Part shown: positions 29,995-43,600 of the stretch, in pieces
Numbering within the stretch: the first letter of the stretch is position 1
Layout: each line of letters begins with the position of its first letter
From: Tetranychus cinnabarinus
Taxonomy: Eukaryota > Arthropoda > Arachnida > Trombidiformes > Tetranychidae
DNA: 64,000 nucleotides
Assembly: GCA_022266195.1 (NCBI GenBank)
Contig: WHVY01000004.1
Coordinates: 5,225,501-5,289,500, forward strand
Direction: 5' to 3'
Translations under genes and position numbers: made by a program
The notes under the pieces: model-generated
What the model saw: the letters and a program-made list of their open reading frames with translations, nothing else
The model's database searches: none
What the model was told of the DNA's origin: nothing

Positions 29995-31906
29995 CATAGT
30001 ATTTACACTAATAATGTGAACAAACAAAAATGTTTATTAAAAAAAGTTTTTTAATGCTCTTAATACTTGTTTGTATGAATATTGAAAGGTAACAGTATCA
30101 ATATAATCAACTGCATAAATAAGCACTAATCCTGTTGTATAACATTCGTTGGATGAAAGAGCAGCAAAAAGGCATTCTGTTGAATCTTGCATAGAAAATA
30201 ACAAAAGAATTATCGCCTTTTATTGCTGTAAACTTGGACATTATTGATGAAACGATAACGCAAATATCGACTATCCATGGGTCAGATTGAAGATTAAGAT
30301 TATCCAAAAGGTAAATTTATTTTTGCATTCAAATAGTTATTGTGAGAAACAAGAAAAGTTAAGAAGATATAAAATATTTGCGTTTTAAACTGAACAGATG
30401 AAAAATGGAAGATAGTTTATTAATTTTTTTACGATTCTCGTTGCCTTTTTGCTTTGAATAATCATGATGATCATGATGATTGACACATGATTAAAGAAGA
30501 AACTTATTTATTGGTTCAACTTTGAAAAGATTTTAAATTTAAGCATTTCTTTACTAACCACAAACCAGAAGCTGGTAAAGTTTACAGTAAAACATGAGGG
30601 AAACAAGTTGCCGTTGTTGTTGGGAAACCTGAGGCTTCTTGGGTTAACTAAACTGACAAGTTTAACATAAACCTTGACATAAGTGTTTTCATGTTTATTA
30701 ACATTATTATTGTTTAATTACTGGAAAGGCAAGGGAAGCTGATGATGATAATTATGGTAAGTTGTGGGTTCAGTTGAAGGTGAGGCTAAGCTTTATTCCG
30801 ATCATTAACCATTAACTTTATCAACTACAATTTATGAACTAATTAAATCTTTGATTACTTTTGGCAGCTCGAACCTCAAGGAAATACTACTTATAGCTTC
30901 TAAACTTGACTTCTGGTAAAAACTTGCTTGACTTTTCTCGAGTTTCATGCAAAGTAGAAGTCGATGACTTTACAACAAAATCAACTTGAACTGAAAAGCC
31001 TACTGATAATAACTCATAAGCAAATAACTTTTTCGTTATGAATTGACAACTTTTTACTTTCGACAATGAGTTTGTCTACATACAGGAAATCATTACAATT
31101 GAAATTGATTTTGTTATATTTCAATGTTACCTAATAATAGTTATTACTGTTGGAAGTGAGGTTTTTACTTAGAATGAGATTCAATAAAATATTGACTTAA
31201 AATTGACACTAATTTGATATATGATCATTAAGGTTGCAGGTTCAAAGCGCTCAGATATAATTATTAAGCGATCTTGAGATATTAAAAAAATTTTGAGGAA
31301 AAAATCTCTTTTTTACCATTTTTCTCTCCATTCTCAATCCACCTTTGCTAATAATGGTTTACCTTTACAAATTAAACTAGTAACTTAAACTTAATGGTCA
31401 ATAACTCTTGTTCATTTGCTTTGATATCTTCATCTTGATACTTGTTTATCATCTGGTTCCCTTAAAGTTGCTTACCCCTGACCATGAATAAACGATATAT
31501 CACATTACATTCAATCCAAAGTTACCTTCTCTTATCGTTCCTTCAGGATCATTATCGGTATAAACATTTTCAAGCTTCTTCTTTTTTCTTCAATTTGTCT
31601 CAATTTCTTTCTTTCGGCTCATCCAACATGAATTATCATTCAATTGACAGATTTACCTTCTTCTCTGTAAATGTTGAGCTTTTCTTTTTTTCGTGTTTAC
31701 TTCTTCTGCCTTTCCGTTTACTCTTAATTTCCCAATAATATCATTATCATGTTATGGTGTTGAACGATAATGTTGTTTGTAAAATTAACTGAAAATATCA
31801 AAGTGCGAATGTAATAATTACATTGAATGACAAAATAAAGTTTGACTTTAAATCAATTTGAGTTCATATTTGCTGTCATCAAATGGACAAATCACTTTTG
31901 CCACTT
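29995..31906 (+). repeat. Duplicated block c, left copy
   Basis: Homologous in the same orientation to 62215-64000, where the window ends. Near-identical segments (about 30405-30880 and 31330-31906) alternate with diverged or unrelated ones (about 30190-30400 and 30885-31310). No gene is recognised apart from the weak ORF at 31484-31738. Confidence 0.8.
31484..31738 (+). other. Small ORF shared by both block c copies (probably not a gene)
   Basis: An 84-codon ORF, MNKRYITLHSIQSYL..., is rich in Phe, Leu and Ser. The copy at 63579-63833 differs by two substitutions, both changing an amino acid (F/L and L/F), so there is no sign of protein-level constraint. Listed because it is the longest ORF preserved in block c. 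Confidence 0.12.
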
Positions 31907-32071
31907 CATCAACTAGACTGGAATAACTTGACACAAGTTTCATCATTCAAACGAAACAGAATCAATGAATAAAAAAGTTGAAAAGAAGGTTATCAATTCT
32001 GAATTCAAACTCAGAAATGATTATAACATTATTAAAAACATGAAGGAAAAGAGTTCAAAGTGCGGAAAGTT

Positions 32072-32257
32072 ATGAGAACTGTTTTGTTAGCAAATATTAA
32101 TAAATGTTGAAGTTAAAGGAGCAACAAAAGGCAGGGAAACATTAAAGTGATAACAAAGGATAAAACATGTAAATGGGCGGATAATACATGATAATTTGGG
32201 TTTAGTTTAACAAAACGAAAGGCCGAACCCGATTCAGCCGAAAAAGGTCAAAGTCAA
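32072..32257 (+). repeat. 190-bp repeated element, copy 2
   Basis: Matches 15645-15834 in the same orientation with small indels near its left end. Sequence outside these limits is unrelated, so this copy arose apart from the large block duplications. Confidence 0.75.
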
Positions 32258-35200
32258 TAGATGACAACAATGGGTAGAGTGTGGTAAGGAAAGGGAATAA
32301 TAGTGCGGTAGCGAAGAAGAAGAAGAAGGAAAAGGAACGGAAAAGTCACCAAACAGGCCATTTATCAATAGTCGTACATTTGATATTATAATAAATGTTG
32401 TACTAATAATGATCAACACCTTTACAGGGCTTTACACTGATATCTCAATGAATCTCCTTCACTAACAGTCACAATCTTTAACAATTCAATTACTTTGTTC
32501 ATTCCTTTCATCAGCTTATCCATCATCATCACCCATTAGTGTTGAAGGTGAGGAAACCACACAACCAGCAAATGCAACCCAAAATTATCCTTTGCTTCAT
32601 TTTTCCCTTTGCTCTGTGGTCGAGGTTCTGGATTAACAATAAACTTTCTTCGACTATTTTAACCAGCAAAACTTTTTCCTTGAGAAAAGTTAAATCATGT
32701 AAAGTTGCATCGATCATCTCACATGTTTAATTGGACAGTTACAGTGTTTGTTTCACATTGATATTTGTTTTCAACATGAAATGCTACAGTCAATTGCCTA
32801 AAGCTCTTTACCTTTTAACCATTATTAGTGTTGAATTACATGTATTTGGTTTCATGGTTCATCATTGTTATAATAAAAGAAGAATATTGCTTTTCTTTTG
32901 AACACAAAATGTTGAGATTATCATTTTGTTGAACAACATGAGCAGCTCTTGTTGGAGGCAAGAAAACAAAACGTGCAAAAAGGTGAATTCAATTGATTAA
33001 AGTTGGATCAATTTGTGGTAACAATTACATGTTAGTGAGAATAAGAATATCTGTTGAATCATGAAATGATTCCATAAGTAATGCTTTTATAATGGCTTCC
33101 TTATGAGCAAATGTCATCATTAAAATGTTACAAGAAAAGAGTAAGTTAATTGAGTCGGAAAAGGTTGCAATTATTGTTATGTGCAGAGAAGAAGAAAAGT
33201 AAAAGTAAATTTTTTAAATAAACCAGCATAGTACAGGGAACATATAATCATGGAAAGAAGAAGTTGCTCAAAATTGTTAAACAATTTGTCGGGAAATCTG
33301 ATAAAACAATGAATAGATTATAAATCAATCAACTGAGTAACAAGATGTGTGTAAATCAGGATAAGGAATGAAATGCTTCAGGGTTTAGCAGTGAGATACG
33401 ATTGGGAAGATGAGAAGAGAAGATGAACATGAAGATATATGGAAGAATAAAAAGTCTAAACTTCTTGATAACTTGATACTAAACTTGAGTTAGAAGTATT
33501 AGGTAAATAGTTTTATTTTAACTGACAAAAGGATTCATAGATGAACAAAAATGATCTGAAGTACAACCTGGCATAACCTTGTGAAACGTAAAATATGAAG
33601 TGGTGAAGTATGACTGAAAAAGGCTTATCTATTCCAGGATCTCGGTTTTTCGATCAACGATTATTATGCTAGCAAATGTAATCCATTGTTTATTATCAGG
33701 ATCGTTTCAACACAAAACAAGCAACTACAACAAACACGAAACGACAACTGGTTCTTTGCCTTTTCAAAGACAAAAAGAAGCAAAAGTTTGACTTTAAAGT
33801 TGTTTATTTGACAATTTGAGTTTGATAAAAGTTGAAATACAAAAACTGTTTCACTTGTTCAAAATAATTGCAACTCCAAGTGAACCCTCAAAGGTAACAA
33901 CAAATGCAATAAAAAGTATAATCACTGGAAGAACCACAGAATAATAAGACTCTTCATTAGCGATACAAGTTGATATAATCAGAAAATGTTTGAAGGCAAA
34001 AAAAGGTCAAAAAGATGATCATTTGAGGTTTTAAGTGAAAATCCAATGAAAAGAAAAACATTTTTTAACTTTTCTTTTCTTTTCATTTCTTTCTTCTTTT
34101 CTTGTTTCTCTTCTTAAATGCAACAAAAGGACAATTGGTTGACTCGCAAACATCAACAGATATGTTTATTAGAAAGCAATTGGATACGCTGTGCGATTTT
34201 GTAAGCGATGCCATCGAGTTACGAAAGAAACGAGGAAAAGTTGAAAAGTCCGAGAACAACAAGAAAAGGTTTTACCTTTTATTTGATAGGAAAAGACGAA
34301 GAAAGCAAAGTTTAGGTAAAAAAAGATGTTGAACAAATGCTGTTAATTGTTGTTCGTATTATGTGTTGATCCAAGTGAAGCACGAAAAAAAAACATTTCT
34401 ATTTATCCTGGAAAATATAATGCAATGCTTCACGCTCTTGTCAACTTTTCCTTTTCACTTATTTATCTTCATGTTGATGATGATGATGATACATGATGAT
34501 AGTAAAAATGGTTTAGTTTTCAATTCTGATAGACTAATTGACCTTAGTAAGAGTATTAACATTGGACACGGCTACTGGTAACACAACTCACAATATTATT
34601 TTTCATCATTCTTCACATTCCTTATTGTCATTGACCTCCCAGCAACTTTACACTTTCAGTTGTTGTTTAATATCTTCATCAATATTCATTTGTTGTTTCA
34701 ACAAAGAATAAGTTTCATTATTCAAAATATTACGATTAATGAAACAATCAGAAAACCTGTGCGAAGAAACTCTGAGTGTAGGCCATTTTTCCTATTATTC
34801 TACAAACAACATTCTATTGAACAAACTCCTTTCTGAGAATGCAATAAATTTCTGATAAATTGCCTTGATTACTCCTGTAAAGGTTGAAAATCCAGATTAA
34901 TTTGAATAATCTTAAAAATCCAATTTTCAAGTTGATCAGAACGTATAATTAAATGATCCAAATATTATAAATCTGTATGTACAAGTGTAAGTAGTATCAT
35001 TGGTTGCTGTTGGTGCATTCCAATATTTGATATGACATCTTGGCAAATAAAGGGTAAAGGGTCAATCAGAAGAAAGGCGAAGTATAATAGCAAACATATA
35101 ATATAAAATAAAGAAGCTAAATTGGATTGATAAAAGTTTTTCTGAAAATTTAAAAACATTAATTGCCATAAACTGAGTTTGCTTTTTTTTGATTTTTTCG

Positions 35201-35544
35201 TTCAAATCTATAGAAATCAAATTTTTTCCTCAATAATGGCTAATTACAAACTGATTAAATGCAAACTAGATGAAAATTTTTGCTACAACAATATGCACAT
35301 CGATATTTTTCGCGGATTCGCCTTTCTCAATTTTGCATTCGCTATTTTGTCTTTCTCGGTTTTGAGCCCTTAATATCAAAAAGCAAAATCTAATCAAAAA
35401 CTTAACTGATTAGAATGATTTCTCATAGCTTTTGGTTATTTCAATTATCAAGTTGAGAACAAATTAATTGAATTTAAATGATTAAGCAAATTATGATATG
35501 AGTCTTAAATGAAAACTCAAACTACTGTTTGGGTCGAGTTAGAC
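32258..35544. other. AT-rich intergenic DNA, no gene recognised
   Basis: About 3.3 kb with several short ORFs (32529-32717 -, 32539-32730 +, 34102-34332 +, 34363-34581 +, 35179-35373 +) that show no domain and no partner elsewhere in the window. No repeat or RNA gene was recognised. Confidence 0.45.
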
Positions 35545-35790
35545 TTTAAGCTGTCAAAATTTTTGATGAATGACTTCTCTAATCTACAAATTTTTAAGTT
35601 TTAAAAGGCTGAAATGAGCTCTCATGAGATGAGATTCCCATGAGATGTTCAGACCATAAAAGTTTCAAGAAAAAGTCCAGAGATCGTCCAAAACAAAACG
35701 ATCATTTATCGCTTACTGAGAATATAAGAAAAATGTCATTTTGTTAACTGTCAAAACACAATAAATGGCTAAATAAAAGCAAAATTATCG
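35545..35790 (+). repeat. Foldback-family repeat, copy 1 (diverged)
   Basis: Contains TTTTTGATGAATGACTTC, GATTCCCATGAGATGTTCAG, TCATTTATCGC and CATTTTGTTAACTGTCAAAAC in the same order as the arms at 51290-51610 and 61118-62046. It is a diverged single arm. No ORF is present. Confidence 0.55.
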
Positions 35791-36048
35791 TCTTTGCCTT
35801 CATAATCTGCAAGCTCATCAATGTGATTAATATTGACTTTGGTGATAGTTATTATGATAGAATGAGACAATGAACCAATTAATCGATAATAAAAGTTCAT
35901 ATTGTAACGTATGCAAATTCTGATTGAAAAATCAAAGTAACTTTATTTCTCATGAATCTGGCTTAATTTTTGTTATTTAATATGACAAAGTTGAAAACTA
36001 ACCATAAATTGATTTAATGAAGCCGGATTCTGGAAACAGTTGGTTCTT

Positions 36049-37696
36049 CCCGTTAAAGATGGATTATTATTGAAGAAAAGCAATTCACCAATCAATGAGA
36101 ACATTTTTGAAGGAAAACAAAACATTTACTTGTGAGTGGTGCAAATGAAGGAATCATTTTCATGGATTGTACATGAGTACATTATGAATATATACGATTA
36201 TCTACAAAACAGATGAAAGTGGATTCAAGCCCAAGAGATATGAGTCTATTTCCATGAAAAAAGGTCGCCTCATTAACATTGAAACTAACTTATGAATAGT
36301 AAAGTAAAATGAGGAACCAAATGATAACCAAATGCTTATAATAACTTTTGCTTGGAGTTGTTCAACTGAAATTGATTGGACCAGCAATGAGAAGCTGTTC
36401 CAATCTACTTTTGGCTTTGTTTCACTTTTCCCGATTACTAATATATTAAATTATTATTATTAATATAATATTAACCACAATTTATGAAGCTATTCATGTC
36501 TGGTCCTTACTTGACACAACTTACATCCAGTCCTACTTGAGACTCAACTATCAACTTTAAACAAACAAGAAAGAGGCTCGCCTTGCTTCTTATTTTATCA
36601 TTAACCATATATTTTACTATCATTGTTGTTAGTTTATTATCCTTCTAATGGCACCTTTAAGACACACAAACACACACTACATGTTAATATATTAGAGGAT
36701 TCGATGTACAAATGTAAAGAGCTTCGTATCTTCTCTATTCAAGTGAACGTGTAAACTGGACTAAAGTGATGAGCAAATCATTCGGTTATATTGGTTTAAA
36801 TTGTAACGATTCTTGCCTCTTAACTTTTATTACTATTCAATTGTATATTAACCTCAACAACTGAAACGACGCTAATATTTACTTGATACTAATAATGTTA
36901 TAATAAATAAGTTGCCCATAAAAAGGATATGGAAAGCTTCTTAACGATTATTATCATAACTATCAACATTAAAATGAAAAATATGTGTTATTCACTGTTG
37001 AATAATGTCTACTAGAAAGCAAAAGGGTCATCATTCGCGGGAAGAGGATCAGAATTAAGCAGAAGAAGAAGAAGAAAATGATAACAAGAAAGGTGAACAA
37101 ATATAAGCTTCCAAAGCTGATTATTTTGCAACCGCAAGTAACATTGTCAAGTTAATTTTGTTTTTGATGAGCCAAATATTAATAATTTGTTGTTCGGATG
37201 ATTTACTGTGAAATACTTTTGAAATAATTTTGAATGATCCGCTGAGGAATAAAATTTCTTCCTATTCTGGTTCTTTTTTTCTCAGATTAGGATAATTGGT
37301 CAATGAAAATGACAATTCTAACAACTTCTTTGTGCCTCTCAATTCAAAGTGAAAGTTAAAGTTAAGTAATTGACTTTAGTCATGCAATCGAAATCCTTGT
37401 AATTATCATGATAGTTTCCGTTTTTAATCTGTTGTCTACACCAAGACCACCTTCACATTTTGTTGTCCAATTTAAATAATTTGCCAATTCGAGAAGCATT
37501 TAGATGGTTGTAAATATCAAGATTCATTAGTAAATATTATATTTGTAACAATCAAACATCATTAAAATCGGTGCGGATGCCCTCAAGTACCTCCCTGTTA
37601 GAAACGTATTCTTAAATTTTGAGTTAAACGCTCTTTATTTTTAATCTACGTGTACATAACACAAAAGAGTAATGCAATTTATAATTCAATACAAAT
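36049..37696 (-). repeat. Duplicated block a, right copy (inverted)
   Basis: The 3' flank of silk B, homologous to 6200-8826 but about 980 bp shorter. It joins cleanly where the left copy has extra sequence at 6340-6634 and 6908-7385. It includes the silk B poly(A) signal. The 61-codon ORF at 36202-36387 (- strand) is the relic partner of 8472-8675. Confidence 0.8.
37634..37639 (-). terminator. Poly(A) signal of silk B
   Basis: TTTATT on the + strand is AATAAA on the - strand, 57 nt after the silk B stop codon. It is conserved with silk A. Confidence 0.75.
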
Positions 37697-40600
37697 TTAA
37701 AACATAGAAACGCTTAAAGCTGGAATTTTAGACATCATGGCTGGGATAATCCCTTGTTTAGCTGGACTTTTACCAGATTTCGAGCCCTTTCCAGATGCTG
37801 AGCTTGCTACAGCTGAAGCTGATGCTGCTGAAGCGCCTTGACCATTTCCTTGTTTAGCTCCTTTTTTGGTATTTCCATTGCCAGCTGCACCTGATGCTGC
37901 TGCGGCTGATGAAGCTGATGAAGCTGCTGATCCGTTTGATCCTTTATTGCCGCCATTTATTTGCCCATTTCCTCCATTGCTACCAGATCCTGCTACTGAG
38001 CCAGAACTTGATCCTGAATTGTTACTATTGTTACTTCCGTTGTTTTTGTTTGCGTTTCTACCTGATGCTGCTGCTGCTGACCCAGAATTGCTAACATTGT
38101 TACTTCCGTTGTTTTTCTTTGCGTTTGAACCTGAAGCTGCTGCACTTGATGATCCATTGTTACCGTTGTTGCCTCCGTTGTTGTCGCTGCCGTTTGAACC
38201 TGATGAACCTGATGCTGCTGCTGCACTTGATGATCCATTGTTACCGTTGTTGCCTCCGTTGTTGTCGCTGCCGTTTGAACCTGATGAACCTGATGCTGCT
38301 GCTGCTGATGATGCTGCTGCTGCACTTGATGATCCATTGTTACCGTTGTTGCCTCCGTAATTGTCGCTGTTGTTTGAACCTGATGAACCTGATCCTGCTG
38401 CTGCTGATGATGCTGCTGCTGCACTTGATGATCCATTGTTACCGTTGTTGCCTCCGTTGTTGTCGCTGCCGTTTGAACCTGATGAACCTGATCCTGCTGC
38501 TGCTGATGATGCTGCTGCTGCACTTGATGATCCATTGTTACCGTTGTTGCCTCCGTTGTTGTCGCTGCCGTTTGAACCTGATGAACCTGATGCTGCTGCT
38601 GCTGATGATGCTGCTGCTGCACTTGATGATCCATTGTTACCGTTGTTGCCTCCGTTGTTGTCGCTGTTGTTTGAACCTGATGAACCTGATGCTGCTGCTG
38701 CTGATGATGCTGCTGCTGCACTTGATGATCCATTGTTACCGTTGTTGCCTCCGTTATTGTCGCTGTTGTTTGAACCTGATGAACCTGATCCTGCTGCTGC
38801 TGATGATGCTGCTGCTGCACTTGATGATCCATTGTTACCGTTGTTGCCTCCGTTGTTGTCGCTGCCGTTTGAACCTGATGAACCTGATCCTGCTGCTGCT
38901 GATGATGCTGCTGCTGCACTTGATGATCCATTGTTACCGTTGTTGCCTCCGTTGTTGTCGCTGTTGTTTGAACCTGATGAACCTGATGCTGCTGCTGCTG
39001 ATGATGCTGCTGCTGCACTTGATGATCCATTGTTACCGTTGTTGCCTTCGTTGTTGCCGCTGCCGTTTGAACCTGATGAACCTGATGCTGCTGCTGCTGA
39101 TGATGCTGCTGCTGCACTTGATGATCCATTGTTACCGTTGTTGCCTCCGTTGTTGTCGCTGCCGTTTGAACCTGATGAACCTGATGCTGCTGCTGCTGAT
39201 GATGCTGCTGCTGCACTTGATGATCCATTGTTACCGTTGTTGCCTCCGTTATTGTCGCTGCCGTTTGAACCTGATGAACCTGATCCTGCTGCTGCTGATG
39301 ATGCTGCTGCTGCACTTGATGATCCATTGTTACCGTTGTTGCCTCCGTTGTTGTCGCTGCCGTTTGAACCTGATGAACCTGATCCTGCTGCTGCTGATGA
39401 TGCTGCTGCTGCACTTGATGATCCATTGTTACCGCTGTTGCCTCCGTTGTTGTCGCTGCCGTTTGAACCTGATGAACCTGATGCTGCTGCTGCTGATGAT
39501 GCTGCTGCTGCACTTGATGATCCATTGTTACCGTTGTTGCCTCCGTTGTTGTCGCTGCCGTTTGAACCTGATGAACCTGATGCTGCTGCTGCTGATGATG
39601 CTGCTGCTGCACTTGATGATCCATTGTTACCGTTGTTGCCTCCGTTGTTGTCGCTGCCGTTTGAACCTGATGAACCTGATGCTGCTGCTGCTGATGATGC
39701 TTCTGCTGCACTTGATGATCCATTGTTACCGTTGTTGCCTCCGTTGTTGTCGCTGCCGTTTGAACCTGATGAACCTGATGCTGCTGCTGCTGATGATGCT
39801 GCTGCTGCACTTGATGATCCATTGTTACCGTTGTTGCCTCCGTTGTTGTCGCTGCCGTTTGAACCTGATGAACCTGATCCTGCTGCTGCTGATGATGCTG
39901 CTGCTGCACTTGATGATCCATTGTTACCGCTGTTGCCTCCGTTGTTGTCGCTGCCGTTTGAACCTGATGAACCTGATGCTGCTGCTGCTGATGATGCTGC
40001 TGCTGCACTTGATGATCCATTGTTACCGTTGTTGCCTCCGTTGTTGTCGCTGCCGTTTGAACCTGATGAACCTGATGCTGCTGCTGCTGATGATGCTGCT
40101 GCTGCACTTGATGATCCATTGTTACCGTTGTTGCCTCCGTTGTTGTCGCTGCCGTTTGAACCTGATGAACCTGATGCTGCTGCTGCTGATGATGCTTCTG
40201 CTGCACTTGATGATCCATTGTTACCGTTGTTGCCTCCGTTGTTGTCGCTGCCGTTTGAACCTGATGAACCTGATGCTGCTGCTGCTGATGATGCTGCTGC
40301 TGCACTTGATGATCCATTGTTACCGTTGTTGCCTCCGTTACTGTCGCTGCCGTTTGAATCTGATGAACCTGATCCTGCTGCTGCTGATGATGCTGCTGCT
40401 GCACTTGATGATCCATTGTTACCGTTGTTGCCTCCGTTGTTGTCGCTGCCGTTTGAACCTGATGAACCTGATGCTGCTGCTGCTGATGATGCTTCTGCTG
40501 CACTTGATGATCCATTGTTACCGTTGTTGCCTCCGTTGTTGTCGCTGCCGTTTGAACCTGATGAACCTGATGCTGCTGCTGCTGATGATGCTGCTGCTGC

Positions 40601-43600
40601 ACTTGATGATCCATTGTTACCGTTGTTGCCTCCGTTGTTGTCGCTGCCGTTTGAACCTGATGAACCTGATGCTGCTGCTGCTGATGATGCTGCTGCTGCA
40701 CTTGATGATCCATTGTTACCGTTGTTGCCTCCGTTGTTGTCGCTGCCGTTTGAACCTGATGAACCTGATGCTGCTGCTGCTGATGATGCTGCTGCTGCAC
40801 TTGATGATCCATTGTTACCGTTGTTGCCTCCGTTGTTGTCGCTGCCGTTTGAACCTGATGAACCTGATGCTGCTGCTGCTGATGATGCTGCTGCTGCACT
40901 TGATGATCCATTGTTACCGTTGTTGCCTCCGTTGTTGTCGCTGCCGTTTGAACCTGATGAACCTGATCCTGCTGCTGCTGATGATGCTGCTGCTGCACTT
41001 GATGATCCATTGTTACCGTTGTTGCCTCCGTTGTTGTCGCTGCCGTTTGAACCTGATGAACCTGATGCTGCTGCTGCTGATGATGCTGCTGCTGCACTTG
41101 ATGATCCATTGTTACCGTTGTTGCCTCCGTTGTTGTCGCTGCCGTTTGAACCTGATGAACCTGATCCTGCTGCTGCTGATGATGCTGCTGCTGCACTTGA
41201 TGATCCATTGTTACCGTTGTTGCCTCCGTTGTTGTCGCTGCCGTTTGAACCTGATGAACCTGATCCTGCTGCTGCTGATGATGCTGCTGCTGCACTTGAT
41301 GATCCATTGTTACCGTTGTTGCCTCCGTTGTTGTCGCTGCCGTTTGAACCTGATGAACCTGATCCTGCTGCTGCTGATGATGCTGCTGCTGCACTTGATG
41401 ATCCATTGTTACCGTTGTTGCCTCCGTTGTTGTCGCTGCCGTTTGAACCTGATGAACCTGATCCTGCTGCTGCTGATGATGCTGCTGCTGCACTTGATGA
41501 TCCATTGTTACCGTTGTTGCCTCCGTTGTTGTCGCTGCCGTTTGAACCTGATGAACCTGATGCTGCTGCTGCTGATGATGCTGCTGCTGCACTTGATGAT
41601 CCATTGTTACCGTTGTTGCCTCCGTTATTGTCGCTGCCGTTTGAACCTGATGAACCTGATCCTGCTGCTGCTGATGATGCTGCTGCTGCACTTGATGATC
41701 CATTGTTACCGTTGTTGCCTCCGTTGTTGTCGCTGCCGTTTGAACCTGGTGAACCTGATCCTGCTGCTGCTGATGATGCTGCTGCTGCACTTGATGATCC
41801 ATTGTTACCGTTGTTGCCTCCGTTGTTGTCGCTGCCGTTTGAACCTGATGAACCTGATGCTGCTGCTGCTGATGATGCTGCTGCTGCACTTGATGATCCA
41901 TTGTTACCGTTGTTGCCTCCGTTGTTGTCGCTGTTGTTTGAACCTGATGAACCTGATCCTGCTGCTGCTGATGATGCTGCTGCTGCACTTGATGATCCAT
42001 TGTTACCGTTGTTGCCTCCGTTATTGTCGCTGCCGTTTGAACCTGATGAACCTGATCCTGCTGCTGCTGATGATGCTGCTGCTGCACTTGATGATCCATT
42101 GTTACCGTTGTTGCCTCCGTTGTTGTCGCTGCCGTTTGAACCTGATGAACCTGATCCTGCTGCTGCTGATGATGCTGCTGCTGCACTTGATGATCCATTG
42201 TTACCGTTGTTGCCTCCGTTGTTGTCGCTGCCGTTTGAACCTGATGAACCTGATCCTGCTGCTGCTGATGATGCTGCTGCTGCACTTGATGATCCATTGT
42301 TACCGTTGTTGCCTCCGTTGTTGTCGCTGCCGTTTGAACCTGATGAACCTGATCCTGCTGCTGCTGATGATGCTGCTGCTGCACTTGATGATCCATTGTT
42401 ACCGTTGTTGCCTCCGTTGTTGTCGCTGCCGTTTGAACCTGATGAACCTGATGCTGCTGCTGCTGATGATGCTGCTGCTGCACTTGATGATCCATTGTTA
42501 CCGTTGTTGCCTCCGTTGTTGTCGCTGCCGTTTGAACCTGATGAACCTGATGCTGCTGCTGCTGATGATGCTGCGGAACTTGATGATCCATTGTTACCGT
42601 TGTTGCCTCCGTTGTTGTCGCTGCCGTTTGAACCTGATGAACCTGATCCTGCTGCTGCTGATGATGCTGCTGCTGCACTTGATGATCCATTGTTACCGTT
42701 GTTGCCTCCGTTGTTGTCGCTGCCGTTTGAACCTGATGAACCTGATCCTGCTGCTGCTGATGATGCTGCTGCTGCACTTGATGATCCATTGTTACCGTTG
42801 TTGCCTCCGTTGTTGTCGCTGCCGTTTGAACCTGATGAACCTGATCCTGCTGCTGCTGATGATGCTGCTGCTGCACTTGATGATCCATTGTTACCGTTGT
42901 TGCCTCCGTTGTTGTCGCTGCCGTTTGAACCTGATGAACCTGATCCTGCTGCTGCTGATGATGCTGCTGCTGCACTTGATGATCCATTGTTACCGTTGTT
43001 GCCTCCGTTGTTGTCGCTGCCGTTTGAACCTGATGAACCTGATCCTGCTGCTGCTGATGATGCTGCTGCTGCACTTGATGATCCATTGTTACCGTTGTTG
43101 CCTCCGTTGTTGTCGCTGCCGTTTGAACCTGATGAACCTGATCCTGCTGCTGCTGATGATGCTGCTGCTGCACTTGATGATCCATTGTTACCGTTGTTGC
43201 CTCCGTTGTTGTCGCTGCCGTTTGAACCTGATGAACCTGATCCTGCTGCTGCTGATGATGCTGCTGCTGCACTTGATGATCCATTGTTACCGTTGTTGCC
43301 TCCGTTGTTGTCGCTGCCGTTTGAACCTGATGAACCTGATGCTGCTGCTGCTGATGATGCTGCTGCTGCACTTGATGATCCATTGTTACCGTTGTTGCCT
43401 CCGTTATTGTCGCTGCCGTTTGAACCTGATGAACCTGATCCTGCTGCTGCTGATGATGCTGCTGCTGCACTTGATGATCCATTGTTACCGTTGTTGCCTC
43501 CGTTGTTGTCGCTGCCGTTTGAACCTGGTGAACCTGATCCTGCTGCTGCTGATGATGCTGCTGCTGCACTTGATGATCCATTGTTACCGTTGTTGCCTCC

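Noticed and set aside
31234..31250. GGTTCAAAGCGC resembling a tRNA B box
   Set aside because: No cloverleaf or A box could be built around it.
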